DNA of 64,000 bases from Enoplosus armatus (taxonomy: Eukaryota > Chordata > Actinopteri > Centrarchiformes > Enoplosidae): positions 11,928,333-11,992,332 of the forward strand of contig NC_092189.1 of NCBI RefSeq assembly GCF_043641665.1, in the 5' to 3' direction. Under the pieces are notes generated by a model. The model ran no database searches, was not told the origin of the DNA, and saw only the letters and a program-made list of their open reading frames with translations. Both the position numbers and the translations under genes were made by a program. Below, piece after piece: positions 34,634 to 45,793 of the stretch; the first letter of the stretch is position 1, and the number at the start of each line of letters is the position of its first letter.

Positions 34634-34930
34634 AACATGAAAACATCTCCCTTTACTACAGTGAGTCTCTACCTTTCCTCATCATTGTTTGTACCCTATT
34701 CACAATACCTAGTTTGCTTTTCCGAGTTTTTTTCTTCTTTTTTTTTTTAATTCCGTGCTGTTGACCTTTCAAGCTCAACTACATATACCGAAGCAAACGT
34801 AAAAATTATGTTTTTTCATGTTGATATTTGTTGTTAAATTGACGATATTGGCAAACCTGGACATTGCACCAGACCTTATAGAAAACACCAATCATTTTCC
34901 ATCTTCCACAGTATTCTGTAGTTCAGCATG

Positions 34931-34957
34931 ATGAACTCTTAGGGCCGCTGTTGACTA
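34931..34957 (+). promoter_or_regulatory. CSE promoter element of exon 11
   Basis: ATGAACTCTTAGGG plus CCGCTGTTGACTA, 256 bp before the start codon. Confidence 0.86.
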
Positions 34958-35213
34958 GTCTGTGTTAGTTGTGGAGAAGAAATCAGCAGTACCTCCCCCA
35001 TCATTTCACATAGAGACCGAGAGAAAGGCACAAGGAACAGCACAGAATACGAAGACCAGAGCTCTAAACGTTCATTTGGACGGATACTGTTCTTTTACTT
35101 TTGTCATTTACGATCTAACCTGTGATTACATACAACCGGAGGACATAAAAAGGATTACCTCTGAAGAAAACATCGGTTTTCATGAGAATTTTACGCGGTT
35201 CATTTACAGGAAC

Positions 35214-37613
35214 ATGACGGACAGAACAATGAGACGGCGAGTGCTGCTGTTTATCTCGGTTCTTTCTTTCAGTTCAGTGATTGGGCAGGTCAGCTACTCC
35301 ATCCCAGAGGAAATGCCGAAAGGCTCTTTCGTGGGTGATATTGCGCAAGATTTAGGTTTGGATGTGAAAAGACTGAAATCAGGAAAAGCTCGCATTTACA
35401 CGGGAGACAGTGCAGAGTTAATCGAGTTGAATAGAGAAAGGGGAGTCCTCCTCGTCAAAGACAGAATAGACAGAGAGGTGATCTGCGCACAGACGGCGCC
35501 CTGCGCTTTACATTTCCAGGTTATTTTAGAGAATCCTATGGAATTTTATAGCATTACCGTCGAGGTTACAGATATTAACGACAACGCCCCGATTTTTAAA
35601 AGAGGTGAAATGAAATTCAGAATCAGTGAGTCAGCTATCAGAGGAGCAGTGTTCTTGTTGCAACAAGCAATAGATCTGGATGTAGGTGTGAATGGCCTTC
35701 AAAGTTATTTGTTGAAGCCAACTGATAACTTTGTTTTGAGGCTGCAAAATCAAGCAGATGGAAGCAAGATGGTAGAGATGGTTTTGCAAAAACCTTTAGA
35801 TCGAGAAAAGGAGGATCGTTTGTCGCTTGTATTGACGGCAGTAGACGGTGGTGAGCCGCAGCTCTCCGGGACCGTTCAGATAAATATAAATGTGCTAGAT
35901 AGTAATGATAATGCTCCCGTTTTTACGCAGAAAATCTATAAGTCCACCTTAAGAGAAAACTCGCCCTCAGGAACGCAAGTCGTGATTATTAGTGCTTCTG
36001 ACTCAGATGAAGGATCTAATGGCAAAATATCTTATTCTATACTAAATCTACTCGACAATGTGTCTGAATTATTTGAGATAAACAGGGAGACCGGAGAAAT
36101 TACACTGATCGGCAACACTGACTTTGAAAAAAAGCGACAATATCAAATACATGTACAAGCCAGTGATGAAGGAGGATTAACTGACTCATGTAAAATTATA
36201 GTAGAAATAACTGACACAAATGACAATATACCTGCTATAAATGTCATGTCAAAGTCCAGTGCAATAAACGAGGACATTCAGCCTGGTACTGTTGTGACAA
36301 TGATAAATATCCAAGATCCAGACTCAGGTGAAAATGGAAAAGTTCAATGTTATATTAACGAGAACATTCCATTCACAATTTCCTCGACGTCAAGTAATTT
36401 TTTCAGTTTAACAACAGACAGTGAATTAGACAGAGAGAGCTCCTCTGAGTATAATATCACTGTGACCTGCTCTGATGAGGGAGTGCCCTCCCTCTCCAGC
36501 AGCGTCACTCTCACCTTACAGATCTCTGACGTGAATGACAACGCGCCTGTCTTTGAGAGGAGCTCATATGAGGCCTACATTGTAGAAAACAACACACCAG
36601 GCCTCTCTATATTCACAGTGAAAGCCAGAGACGCTGACTGGAACCAGAATGCGCGTGTTTCTTACATACTGGAGGACTCCTCTGTTAACGGAGTGCCGGT
36701 CTCCTCATATGTGTCCGTTAGTGCTGATAGTGGAGTCATCCATGCAGTGCGCTCTTTTGACTACGAGCAGATCAAAGACTTCCAGTTCCGCGTCAAAGCG
36801 CAGGATGGAGGCTCCCCTCCACTCAGTAGCAACGTGACCGTGAAAATAATGATCCAGGACCAGAATGACAACCCCCCTCAGGTTCTGTACCCGGTCCAGA
36901 CAGGTGGCTCTCTGGTGGCCGAAATGGTGCCTCGTTCAGCAGATGTGGGCTATCTGGTCAGTAAAGTGGTGGCTGTTGATGTGGACTCTGGACAGAATGC
37001 CTGGCTCTCCTATAAACTGCAGAAAGCCACAGACAGGGCGCTGTTTGAAGTGGGCTTACAGAATGGAGAAATAAGAACTATCCGCCAAGTCACTGATAAA
37101 GATGCTGTGAAACAAAGACTGACTGTTATAGTGGAGGACAACGGGCAGCCCTCTCGTTCAGCTACAGTCATTGTTAACGTGGCGGTGGCGGACAGCTTCC
37201 CTGAAGTGCTGTCGGAGTTCACTGACTTTACACAAGACAAGGAGTACAACGACAACCTGACTTTTTACTTAGTGTTGGCTCTGGCTGTAGTTTCCTTCCT
37301 CTTCATCACGTGTTTAGTGGTTATTATATCGGTGAAAATCTACAGATGGAGACAGTCTCGCGTCCTGTATCACTCCAACCTCCCTGTGATTCCATATTAT
37401 CCACCACGTTACTCAGACACTTTGGGGACAGGGACTCTCCAACACGTGTACAACTACGAGGTGTGCAGGACGACTGACTCCAGAAAGAGTGACTGTAAGT
37501 TCGGCAGAGCTGGTAGTCAGAACGTGCTGATAATGGACCCCAGTTCAACAGGGACGATGCAGCGGATACAGAGTGAAAAGAGCATCCTGGACGAACCAGA
37601 CTCTCCTCTAGAG
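35214..37613 (+). CDS. pcdhg: Protocadherin gamma-like variable exon 11
   Basis: Codes for 800 residues: signal peptide 1-24 (MTDRTMRRRV start; a second ATG at 35229 gives MRRRVLLF as in sister exons), mature QVSYSIPEEM, EC1-EC6, membrane helix and standard tail. Donor GAG|GTTAGA, phase 0. The EC1 loop reads ICAQTAPC, with Ile for the usual Leu and both Cys kept. A private change H-to-Q is seen just before the helix (FTQDKEYND). The shared 3' block starts late in EC4 but carries a local difference (RESSSEYN for RETASEYN). Its 3' flank resembles that of exon 13. Confidence 0.95.
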
Positions 37614-38105
37614 GTTAGACTGCTTTAATACCGTTTCAGTGTATCTTTAATGATTTAATATGTGATCAATGACACACACCTCTTTTACTTTAAGTAACAA
37701 ACAGGAGAGCAGAACTGGCCTGTATGTTCTATTCCAAATGAGCATATTGTTAGTATTCAGTATTGTGTGGAGATGTCATGCTGAATCATCATTGATTTTA
37801 TTACAAATAAAAACATTATTTCGTGTTGCCTTTTAGGTTTTGTTTAATTTGTCACTTCCGTATGTTTTTTAATGGTGTCTTTATGTTGGGTTTTGGTAAG
37901 GATAGGTACTTTTATTCTGATTTAATTTCAGAGCATATGTGTTTTGTCGCGTGTATAAATAAGACGCTTCGAATTACATCTCAGTTTGTTAGTCCATAAT
38001 ATCTTGGTGTATTCAGGACCTCCTTAATAGGCTACATTTGACCCATTATTGGTTGTCTTAGACTGTACGTTAAAAGAATTGTTTTAGGTCTCGCTGTTAA
38101 TTTTG

Positions 38106-38122
38106 CCACTGGCCAACAGCGT
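38106..38122 (-). promoter_or_regulatory. Orphan inverted CSE core
   Basis: The minus strand reads ACGCTGTTGGCCAGTGG. It matches 16 consecutive bases of the exon 10 element and flank (CGCTGTTGGCCAGTGG) and 16 of the exon 16 element (ACGCTGTTGGCCAGTG). The left part of the element (TTGGACTCTAAGGG) is not present. No coding exon lies downstream on that strand within the window. Confidence 0.65.
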
Positions 38123-38126
38123 AAAA

Positions 38127-38134
38127 TGACGTAA
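38127..38134. promoter_or_regulatory. CRE/ATF-like site
   Basis: TGACGTAA, four bases from the orphan inverted CSE core. An eight-base match alone is weak evidence; the placement beside the core is the reason to list it. Confidence 0.35.
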
Positions 38135-38436
38135 CCTTGGCTTTCAAGACCCGTCTTCATTCGTTGTGTGGGTGTTTATATAAGTGGAAAAGACATTGCT
38201 TTTCCAGAAACAAGATTGTATCATATATTTGATATGCAGTTTCACCAACGTCATGAAGGGTTACATTACTGCTGTCTGATTCAGAGTGGTGTACATTTAC
38301 AGTTAAATTTCACCTGTCAACATTGGTTTTATGGCGCAGCTTAGTGGGGTAAAGTAGCTGACATGTATGTGGTCTCTCTGCCAAATGATAGGCTTCAATA
38401 CTTACTCTTTTGCACAGATTCGTGTAGTACATTAGA

Positions 38437-38463
38437 TTGAACTCTTAGGGCCGCTGTTGGCCA
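38437..38463 (+). promoter_or_regulatory. CSE promoter element of exon 12
   Basis: TTGAACTCTTAGGG plus CCGCTGTTGGCCA, 246 bp before the start codon. Confidence 0.88.
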
Positions 38464-38708
38464 GTCTGTGATAACTGTAGGGAAGGTTTCAGCTGTACCT
38501 CCCCCATCGTCTTTTTTCTTTTTAAACCAGAGGGAAACAGACACGCAGTCCGAGTGTAACCGAGTAAGAGAGCAGCCATCACCGACACGGATATCTGCGG
38601 TTAACTGTAATTCATTGATCACTTCCAATTGTTTTATATTTCGAGGAAATACATCGGATTGTCTTTCCAACGGAAATAGCAGTGCAGCGGGATTCGTGTT
38701 GCGTGGAA

Positions 38709-41108
38709 ATGTCGGGCAGAACAATGAGGCGGCAAGTACTGTTGATTATCTCAGTCCTTTCTTTCACATCGGTGGCCGGGCAGGTCAGCTACTCCATCCC
38801 CGAGGAAATGGCAAAGGGGTCATTAATCGGTAACATCGCTCAGGATTTAGGATTAGACAGAAAGAGACTGACATCAGGCAAAGCTCGGATTTTTACAGGA
38901 GACAGCGCAGAGTACATCGAGCTGAACAGAGAGCGAGGAGTCCTCCTTATCAAAGAGAAAATAGACAGAGAGGCGCTCTGTGGACAGACGACGCCCTGCG
39001 CTTTGCATTTTCAGGTTATTTTAGAAAACCCCATGGAATTCTACACCGTTGTTGTCGAAATTACAGATATAAATGATAACACCCCAATATTTGAAAAATC
39101 TGACATGAAATTCAAAATAAGTGAATCTGCAGTGGTTGGAGCAAAATTCTTGTTAGAGAGGGCAATAGATCCCGATGTAGGCATGAACAGTCTACAGAGT
39201 TATTTTCTCACGAAAACCGACAATTTTGTGCTGAAATTAAAAGATCAGCCCGATGGGGAAAAGATAGTTGAAATGGTTTTGCAAAAATCACTTGACAGAG
39301 AAAAGCAAGAGGAGATATTTTTAGTGTTAACTGCGGTGGACGGAGGGGAAGCCAACCTATCTGGCACAGCACAGATACATGTTACAGTGCTTGATATCAA
39401 TGATAATGCACCTGTTTTTACGAAGACGGTTTACAAAGCTACGACACCTGAAAATGCCCCTAAAGGTACAGTCATAACAAAGGTCAGTGCTTCAGATGCT
39501 GACAAAGGATCAAATTCCAAGATAACGTACTCGATATCCAACACCGTTGCAGATGTAAGAGACATGTTTGAAATTAATGAATTAAATGGGAATTTGATCT
39601 TGAAAAGTAGTGTTGATTATGAAAAAGCACGTTACTATCAAATACATGTGCAAGCCAGTGATGAAGGAGGACTGACAGATTCATGTAAGATTACGGTTGA
39701 AGTAATCGACATTAATGATAACAAGCCAGTTATTAATATAATGTCGCAGACTAATGTAATTCCCGAGGACTCTAAACCAGCAACAGTTGTGACTATGGTA
39801 AATGTTCAGGACTTAGATTCCGGAGATAATGGCAGAGTTCACTGCGCAATTAATGAACATATTCCTTTCACATTAAAGCCTACATCAAGTAACTTCTTCA
39901 ACCTAGTGACAGACAGTGAATTAGACAGAGAGACAGCCTCTGAGTATAATATCACTGTGACCTGCTCTGATGAGGGAGTGCCCTCCCTCTCCAGCAGCGT
40001 CACTCTCACCTTACAGATCTCTGACGTGAATGACAACGCGCCTGTCTTTGAGAGGAGCTCATATGAGGCCTACATTGTAGAAAACAACACACCAGGCCTC
40101 TCTATATTCACAGTGAAAGCCAGAGACGCTGACTGGAACCAGAATGCGCGTGTTTCTTACATGCTGGAGGACTCCTCTGTTAACGGAGTGCCGGTCTCCT
40201 CATATGTGTCCGTTAGTGCTGATAGTGGAGTCATCCATGCAGTGCGCTCTTTTGACTACGAGCAGATCAAAGACTTCCAGTTCCGCGTCAAGGCGCAGGA
40301 TGGAGGCTCCCCTCCACTCAGTAGCAACGTGACCGTGAAAACAATGATCCAGGACCAGAACGACAACCCCCCTCAGGTTCTGTACCCAGTCCAGACTGGT
40401 GGCTCTCTGGTGGCCGAAATGGTGCCTCGTTCAGCAGATGTGGGCTATCTGGTCAGTAAAGTGGTGGCTGTTGATGTGGACTCTGGACAGAATGCCTGGC
40501 TCTCCTATAAACTGCAGAAAGCCACAGACAGGGCGCTGTTTGAAGTGGGCTTACAGAATGGAGAAATAAGAACTATCCGCCAAGTCACTGATAAAGATGT
40601 TGTGAAACAAAGACTGACTGTTATAGTGGAGGACAACGGGCAGCCCTCTCGTTCAGCTACAGTCATTGTTAACGTGGCGGTGGCGGACAGCTTCCCTGAA
40701 GTGCTGTCGGAGTTCACTGACTTTACGCACGACAAGGAGTACAACGACAACCTGACTTTTTACTTAGTGTTGGCTCTGGCTGTAGTTTCCTTCCTCTTCA
40801 TCACGTGTTTAGTGGTTATTATATCGGTGAAAGTCTACAGATGGAGACAGTCTCGCGTCCTGTATCACTCCAACCTCCCTGTGATTCCATATTATCCACC
40901 ACGTTACTCAGACACTTTGGGGACAGGGACTCTCCAACACGTGTACAACTACGAGGTGTGCAGGACGACTGACTCCAGAAAGAGTGACTGTAAGTTCGGC
41001 AGAGCTGGTAGTCAGAACGTGCTGATAATGGACCCCAGTTCAACAGGGACGATGCAGCGGATCCAGAGTGAAAAGAGCATCCTGGATGAACCAGACTCTC
41101 CTCTAGAG
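38709..41108 (+). CDS. pcdhg: Protocadherin gamma-like variable exon 12
   Basis: Codes for 800 residues: signal peptide 1-24 (MSGRTMRRQV start; second ATG at 38724), mature QVSYSIPEEM, EC1-EC6, membrane helix, standard tail and donor GAG|GTCAGT, phase 0. Linkers are DINDN, DINDN, DINDN, DVNDN and DQNDN. Private or rare residues in the otherwise shared block are A-to-V in EC6 (DKDVVKQ), SVKVYRW as in exon 9, and YMLEDS in EC5 as in exons 13 and 15, which suggests a mosaic history. Confidence 0.95.
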
Positions 41109-41246
41109 GTCAGTTTTCTAGAAGATACATACTTTCTTCGGTGTTGGCCTGTTTTTGCAGCACAGTGAATTAGATCTTTTTCAGTTACGTTAGTTTTGTT
41201 TATGTGTTGGGAGTCGCTATTTTCTTCATTTTGCGATTTTTCCAGA

Positions 41247-41267
41247 TTCAGCACCACGGACAGCGCA
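41247..41267 (+). promoter_or_regulatory. RE1/NRSE REST site, near-perfect
   Basis: TTCAGCACC, gap AC, GGACAGCGCA. One mismatch, at the last base of the 21-bp consensus. It lies 139 bp past the exon 12 donor. Confidence 0.87.
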
Positions 41268-41336
41268 CAAAACAGTCGTGGTACTCAAATGCCATAAGGG
41301 ATTGGGAATTTCAAAACTCTATCGTTTCACCATTTC

Positions 41337-41349
41337 GCTCTCTCTCTCG

Positions 41350-41393
<44 letters not shown>
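41337..41393. repeat. (CT)n microsatellite
   Basis: About 57 bases of mostly uninterrupted CT repeat with a few interruptions. It is probably length-variable between individuals. Confidence 0.9.
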
Positions 41394-41553
41394 GGTGTGT
41401 GTAATATTTTCTGCAGACACTTGTAACAGGGTTGTTATTGAAAAACAACCGACAAATAGACATTTATTTGTTTAATATATACACAGTTTACAGGTAGCTG
41501 ACAGAGCGCAGAGTGGAATCAGGAATCATTGCTTTTAATAGTGTGTTTTATTA

Positions 41554-41574
41554 TTCAGTAGCACCGACAGCGGA
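41554..41574 (+). promoter_or_regulatory. Distorted RE1-like sequence
   Basis: TTCAG, then TA, then GCACC followed directly by GACAGCG. It looks like an RE1 with a two-base insertion in the left half and a lost gap. Activity is doubtful. Confidence 0.3.
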
Positions 41575-41942
41575 AACGATAATTGGGTCACTGCTGTGCA
41601 GTAAGGGCATAATAACCTGAAAAATCGTTTACATTTTGCCCATTTTATACTCCTTGACTCTTCGGTATATGTAGCTGCCTGTGTGTCCTTGTAGCTGTAC
41701 ATGTGTGTTTTTGTGCCCGTACCTTATTGTTTGGTTGAACTTTTGCTTCATATTCTATTTTACATTATTCATTGCTTTAGCCATCTGTTTGTCATTTATC
41801 AGTAACACCAACAGATAGAAACGTGAGTGTTTACATGGGATTTCAAATCAGCAACATATGTCTTTGTAAACATATTTGCTGTCATTTTTTAAAATTCCCT
41901 TTTTGGTGGCTGTCTCAGTAATCCGCCGTGTAATTCAGTCCA

Positions 41943-41969
41943 TTGAACAGAGAGGGACGCTGTTGGCCA
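41943..41969 (+). promoter_or_regulatory. CSE promoter element of exon 13
   Basis: TTGAACAGAGAGGG plus ACGCTGTTGGCCA, 264 bp before the start codon. Confidence 0.86.
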
Positions 41970-42233
41970 TCGAGTTGCTGAGGAATTATTTGTTGCAGCA
42001 CCTCCCCTAGACCTCAACATGTAACATTGAGACATAGAGAGAGGCTGAGTTAACAGTCGGGACTGCCATGAACAGCGTGAGCCTGGACGGCACAATGGGA
42101 TTTCTTTGTTCCACAATTTAGCCTAAGCGCCGTCTTTAGGACCATATACGTGTATCTACAGATCAAAATCGGAACCTGGGTTAAAGAAACAGAGGATTTT
42201 CTGGTTTTCTTCACAGACGTGTCGACGGGAACG

Positions 42234-44612
42234 ATGGGATGGCAAGTGCTGTTGTTTATCTGGGTGCTCTCTCTGAGTGTAGTGTACGGGCAGGTCAGCT
42301 ACTCCATTCCTGAGGAAATGGCAAAGGGGGCTTTAATAGGCAATATAGCCCAGGATTTAGGTTTAAGTGTGGACAGACTGAAGTCCGGTAAAGCTCGCAT
42401 TTTTACGAGCAACACTAAGGAATATATTGAGCTGAAAAGAGAAAGAGGAGTCCTCCTTATTAAAGACAGAATAGACAGAGAATCTCTATGCGGTCAAACA
42501 ATGCCTTGCGCACTCCATTTTCAAATGATCCTGGAAAACCCAATGGAGTTTTACACGGTCACTGTCGAAATTACCGATATTAATGATAACCCTCCCACAT
42601 TTGAGAGATCTGAGATGAAATATGAAATCACCGAATCAGCTCTTACTGGAGCTCGATTCGTCTTGGAGAAAGCCATAGACGATGATGTTGGTGTTAACGG
42701 TTTGAACAGCTACGCCCTAAAACCCAGTGATAATTTCTTGCTGAAAACCATCAGCAGAGGAGATGGGACTAAGCATGTCGAGATGGTTTTACAAACACCA
42801 TTAGACCGAGAGAATCATGAGCATATATCATTAATACTCACCGCTCTGGATGGTGGTGAGCCACAGCTTTCAGGGACAATGCTGATTATCATAACTGTCT
42901 TAGACGTTAATGACAACCCGCCTGTTTGTTCAAAGCCGGAATACAAGGCAAGTGTTACAGAGAACGCTCCTCTTGGTACTGTCATAACTACAGTGAGGGC
43001 TACAGACAAAGATAAAGGCAATAACGGAAAACTAACATACACGATTTCAAAATCTGGAGCAGCTAGTCTGTTTAAAATAGATGCCAATAATGGATTGTTG
43101 ACCTTAACTGGTAACGTAGATTATGAAAAAAGGAGACTTTATGAGCTCGATGTTCAGGTGTCAGATCAGGGAGGATTATCCGACGCATGTAAAGTAATCG
43201 TGGACGTGACAGATACAAATGATAACCCTCCGTCCATCAACATCATGTCTAACTCAAACACAGTATCTGAGAACATGAAACCGGGAACGGTTGTAACAAT
43301 GCTTAATATACAAGATCCGGACTCAAATGATAACGGCAAAGTCATGTGTGTTTTAAACGAAAATATTCCTTTTGCCATTAAATCATCAACAATGAATTTC
43401 TTTACCGTTGTAACAGACAGTGAATTAGACAGAGAGACAGCCTCTGAGTATAATATCACTGTGACCTGCTCTGATGAGGGAGTGCCCTCCCTCTCCAGCA
43501 GCGTCACTCTCACCTTACAGATCTCTGACGTGAATGACAACGCGCCTGTCTTTGAGAGGAGCTCATATGAGGCCTACATTGTAGAAAACAACACACCAGG
43601 CCTCTCTATATTCACAGTGAAAGCCAGAGACGCTGACTGGAACCAGAATGCGCGTGTTTCTTACATGCTGGAGGACTCCTCTGTTAACGGAGTGCCGGTC
43701 TCCTCATATGTGTCCGTTAGTGCTGATAGTGGAGTCATCCATGCAGTGCGCTCTTTTGACTACGAGCAGATCAAAGACTTCCAGTTCCGCGTCAAAGCGC
43801 AGGATGGAGGCTCCCCTCCACTCAGTAGCAACGTGACCGTGAAAATAATGATCCAGGACCAGAACGACAACCCCCCTCAGGTTCTGTACCCAGTCCAGAC
43901 TGGTGGCTCTCTGGTGGCCGAAATGGTGCCTCGTTCAGCAGATGTGGGCTATCTGGTCAGTAAAGTGGTGGCTGTTGATGTGGACTCTGGACAGAATGCC
44001 TGGCTCTCCTATAAACTGCAGAAAGCCACAGACAGGGCGCTGTTTGAAGTGGGCTTACAGAATGGAGAAATAAGAACTATCCGCCAAGTCACTGATAAAG
44101 ATGCTGTGAAACAAAGACTGACTGTTATAGTGGAGGACAACGGGCAGCCCTCTCGTTCAGCTACAGTCATTGTTAACGTGGCGGTGGCGGACAGCTTCCC
44201 TGAAGTGCTGTCGGAGTTCACTGACTTTACACACGACAAGGAGTACAACGACAACCTGACTTTTTACTTAGTGTTGGCTCTGGCTGTAGTTTCCTTCCTC
44301 TTCATCACGTGTTTAGTGGTTATTATATCGGTGAAAATCTACAGATGGAGACAGTCTCGCGTCCTGTATCACTCCAACCTCCCTGTGATTCCATATTATC
44401 CACCACGTTACTCAGACACTTTGGGGACAGGGACTCTCCAACACGTGTACAACTACGAGGTGTGCAGGACGACTGACTCCAGAAAGAGTGACTGTAAGTT
44501 CGGCAGAGCTGGTAGTCAGAACGTGCTGATAATGGACCCCAGTTCAACAGGGACGATGCAGCGGATACAGAGTGAAAAGAGCATCCTGGACGAACCAGAC
44601 TCTCCTCTAGAG
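42234..44612 (+). CDS. pcdhg: Protocadherin gamma-like variable exon 13
   Basis: Codes for 793 residues: signal peptide 1-19 (MGWQVLLFIW start, the only one in its group with GW for RR), mature QVSYSIPEEM, EC1-EC6, membrane helix and standard tail. Donor GAG|GTTAGA, phase 0. The EC1 loop is LCGQTMPC. EC2 and EC3 are distinct (FERSEMKYEITES, NGKLTYTISKSGAASLF); EC3 is about two residues shorter than in neighbours. EC5 carries YMLEDS. The ATG at 42234 is the first in frame. Confidence 0.95.
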
Positions 44613-44796
44613 GTTAGACTGCTTTAATACCGTTTTAACGTATGCTTAATTACATAGAATTGATAATACACAACTTTTTTTCTTTAAGCAACAAACACGG
44701 AAGCATACCATTTTGTGGGACATTTTGTGTTCGGATGATGGGGTTTTATGTTCTATTCAACAATGTTAACGCGTCACCTTTTCATACATTTTTGGA

Positions 44797-44804
44797 TGAC
44801 GTCA
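44797..44804. promoter_or_regulatory. Palindromic CRE (TGACGTCA)
   Basis: Perfect cAMP-response element 8-mer in the spacer. It would be expected about once or twice per 64 kb by chance, so function is only a possibility. Confidence 0.35.
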
Positions 44805-45046
44805 TGTGTTCATTCCCCAAAGGAATTCCCAACACATTTGAACTTCAACGTGTCTTCTACAAAGACACGATGTATTAATTTAGTAATAACAATAATAATT
44901 GTTAATAGTAGTAGTAGTCGTGACATTTTTTATACAGCCGACATGTTTCAAAATATTTTCCAGATATTTTACCACTATATGGCATCACGTGATTCTAACA
45001 GCTTGTGCAGTCAGGCAGTTTTTGCTCTCTTTCAGTGTTGACTCAG

Positions 45047-45067
45047 TTCAGAACTGCGGACAGCGAC
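45047..45067 (+). promoter_or_regulatory. RE1/NRSE-like REST site, canonical spacing
   Basis: TTCAGAACT, gap GC, GGACAGCGAC. A strong right half with two changes in the left half. It lies 425 bp before the exon 14 CSE. Confidence 0.72.
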
Positions 45068-45491
45068 GTAAATACTGCTGCTGCATGTTTATCCTGTTTG
45101 TCAGCTGCTGTTTCCGTAGTTTTAATATCAGTCTCTTCCTCTCTTCTTATCCTTATTTTGCCATGAATATTATTACGTAGAGAAATGTTTGTTTTCTGAG
45201 CTATTTGTCCATTTCCAGTCTTTCAATTTGATTTTATATCCAGCCCGATCTCTGGTACTTCTGCCAGATCTGATAAACACAGTATCTTTAAATGTGTATC
45301 GATTCTCTTTGAATATATTATCATTGTGACGTGGATAGTAAACATTGTGAATATCAGCCATGTCTTCCTCCTGCAGTGGTTTGGAAAGTCCAAGATATAA
45401 CTTGAGATGATGTATTGTATCTAACTGTCCAGATGGTTTACAGTGAGCTCTCCAGAGTTGAATTTTACTTGGTGTTCTGCAGTTATATAAT

Positions 45492-45518
45492 ATGGACTCT
45501 TAGCGCCGCTGTTGACCA
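45492..45518 (+). promoter_or_regulatory. CSE promoter element of exon 14
   Basis: ATGGACTCTTAGCG plus CCGCTGTTGACCA, 275 bp before the start codon. It differs from the exon 15 element at one base. Confidence 0.88.
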
Positions 45519-45793
45519 GGGTGTTGATGAATGGGAGCAGGGTTGTAGCAGCACCTCCCGTGTAACATCGACACAATACAGAGAGCACACGACGGGCAAA
45601 GAACGGACAATTCTGGTTGTGGAACATTTTTTCAAAAGAAGAGGAGACATTTCGACCTGCAAGAGATTTGCTTCCTCTGAGTGGGTTATGCAGCTGTTAC
45701 AGTGAGACTTGACATTGGATTATAAGGGCTATCTGTTGTTTTTGGAGTATAAGCAGACCGTGAAGCCTCACTGGGAAAAAATCGGATAGAACA

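Larger units (their letters stand above)
33327..35213. other. Spacer between exons 10 and 11
   Basis: The longest spacer. Holds an RE1 at 33771, a short TG-rich stretch at 34606-34633 and the exon 11 CSE at 34931. Short open frames within it show no coding character. Confidence 0.8.
37614..38708. other. Spacer between exons 11 and 12
   Basis: Holds an inverted CSE core at 38106, a CRE-like TGACGTAA beside it and the exon 12 CSE at 38437. No good RE1 is seen; a lone left half TTCAGGACC at 38012-38020 may be a decayed one. Confidence 0.78.
41109..42233. other. Spacer between exons 12 and 13
   Basis: Holds a near-perfect RE1 at 41247, a CT microsatellite at 41337, a distorted RE1-like sequence at 41554 and the exon 13 CSE at 41943. 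A further faint resemblance to an RE1 near 41798-41818 is too weak to call. Confidence 0.8.
44613..45793. other. Spacer between exons 13 and 14
   Basis: Its first 40 bases resemble those after exon 11. Holds a palindromic CRE at 44797, an RE1 at 45047 and the exon 14 CSE at 45492. Confidence 0.8.

Noticed and set aside
42068..42078. Minus-strand ACGCTGTT before exon 13 as another inverted CSE
   Set aside because: The match stops after eight bases and lies in leader sequence.
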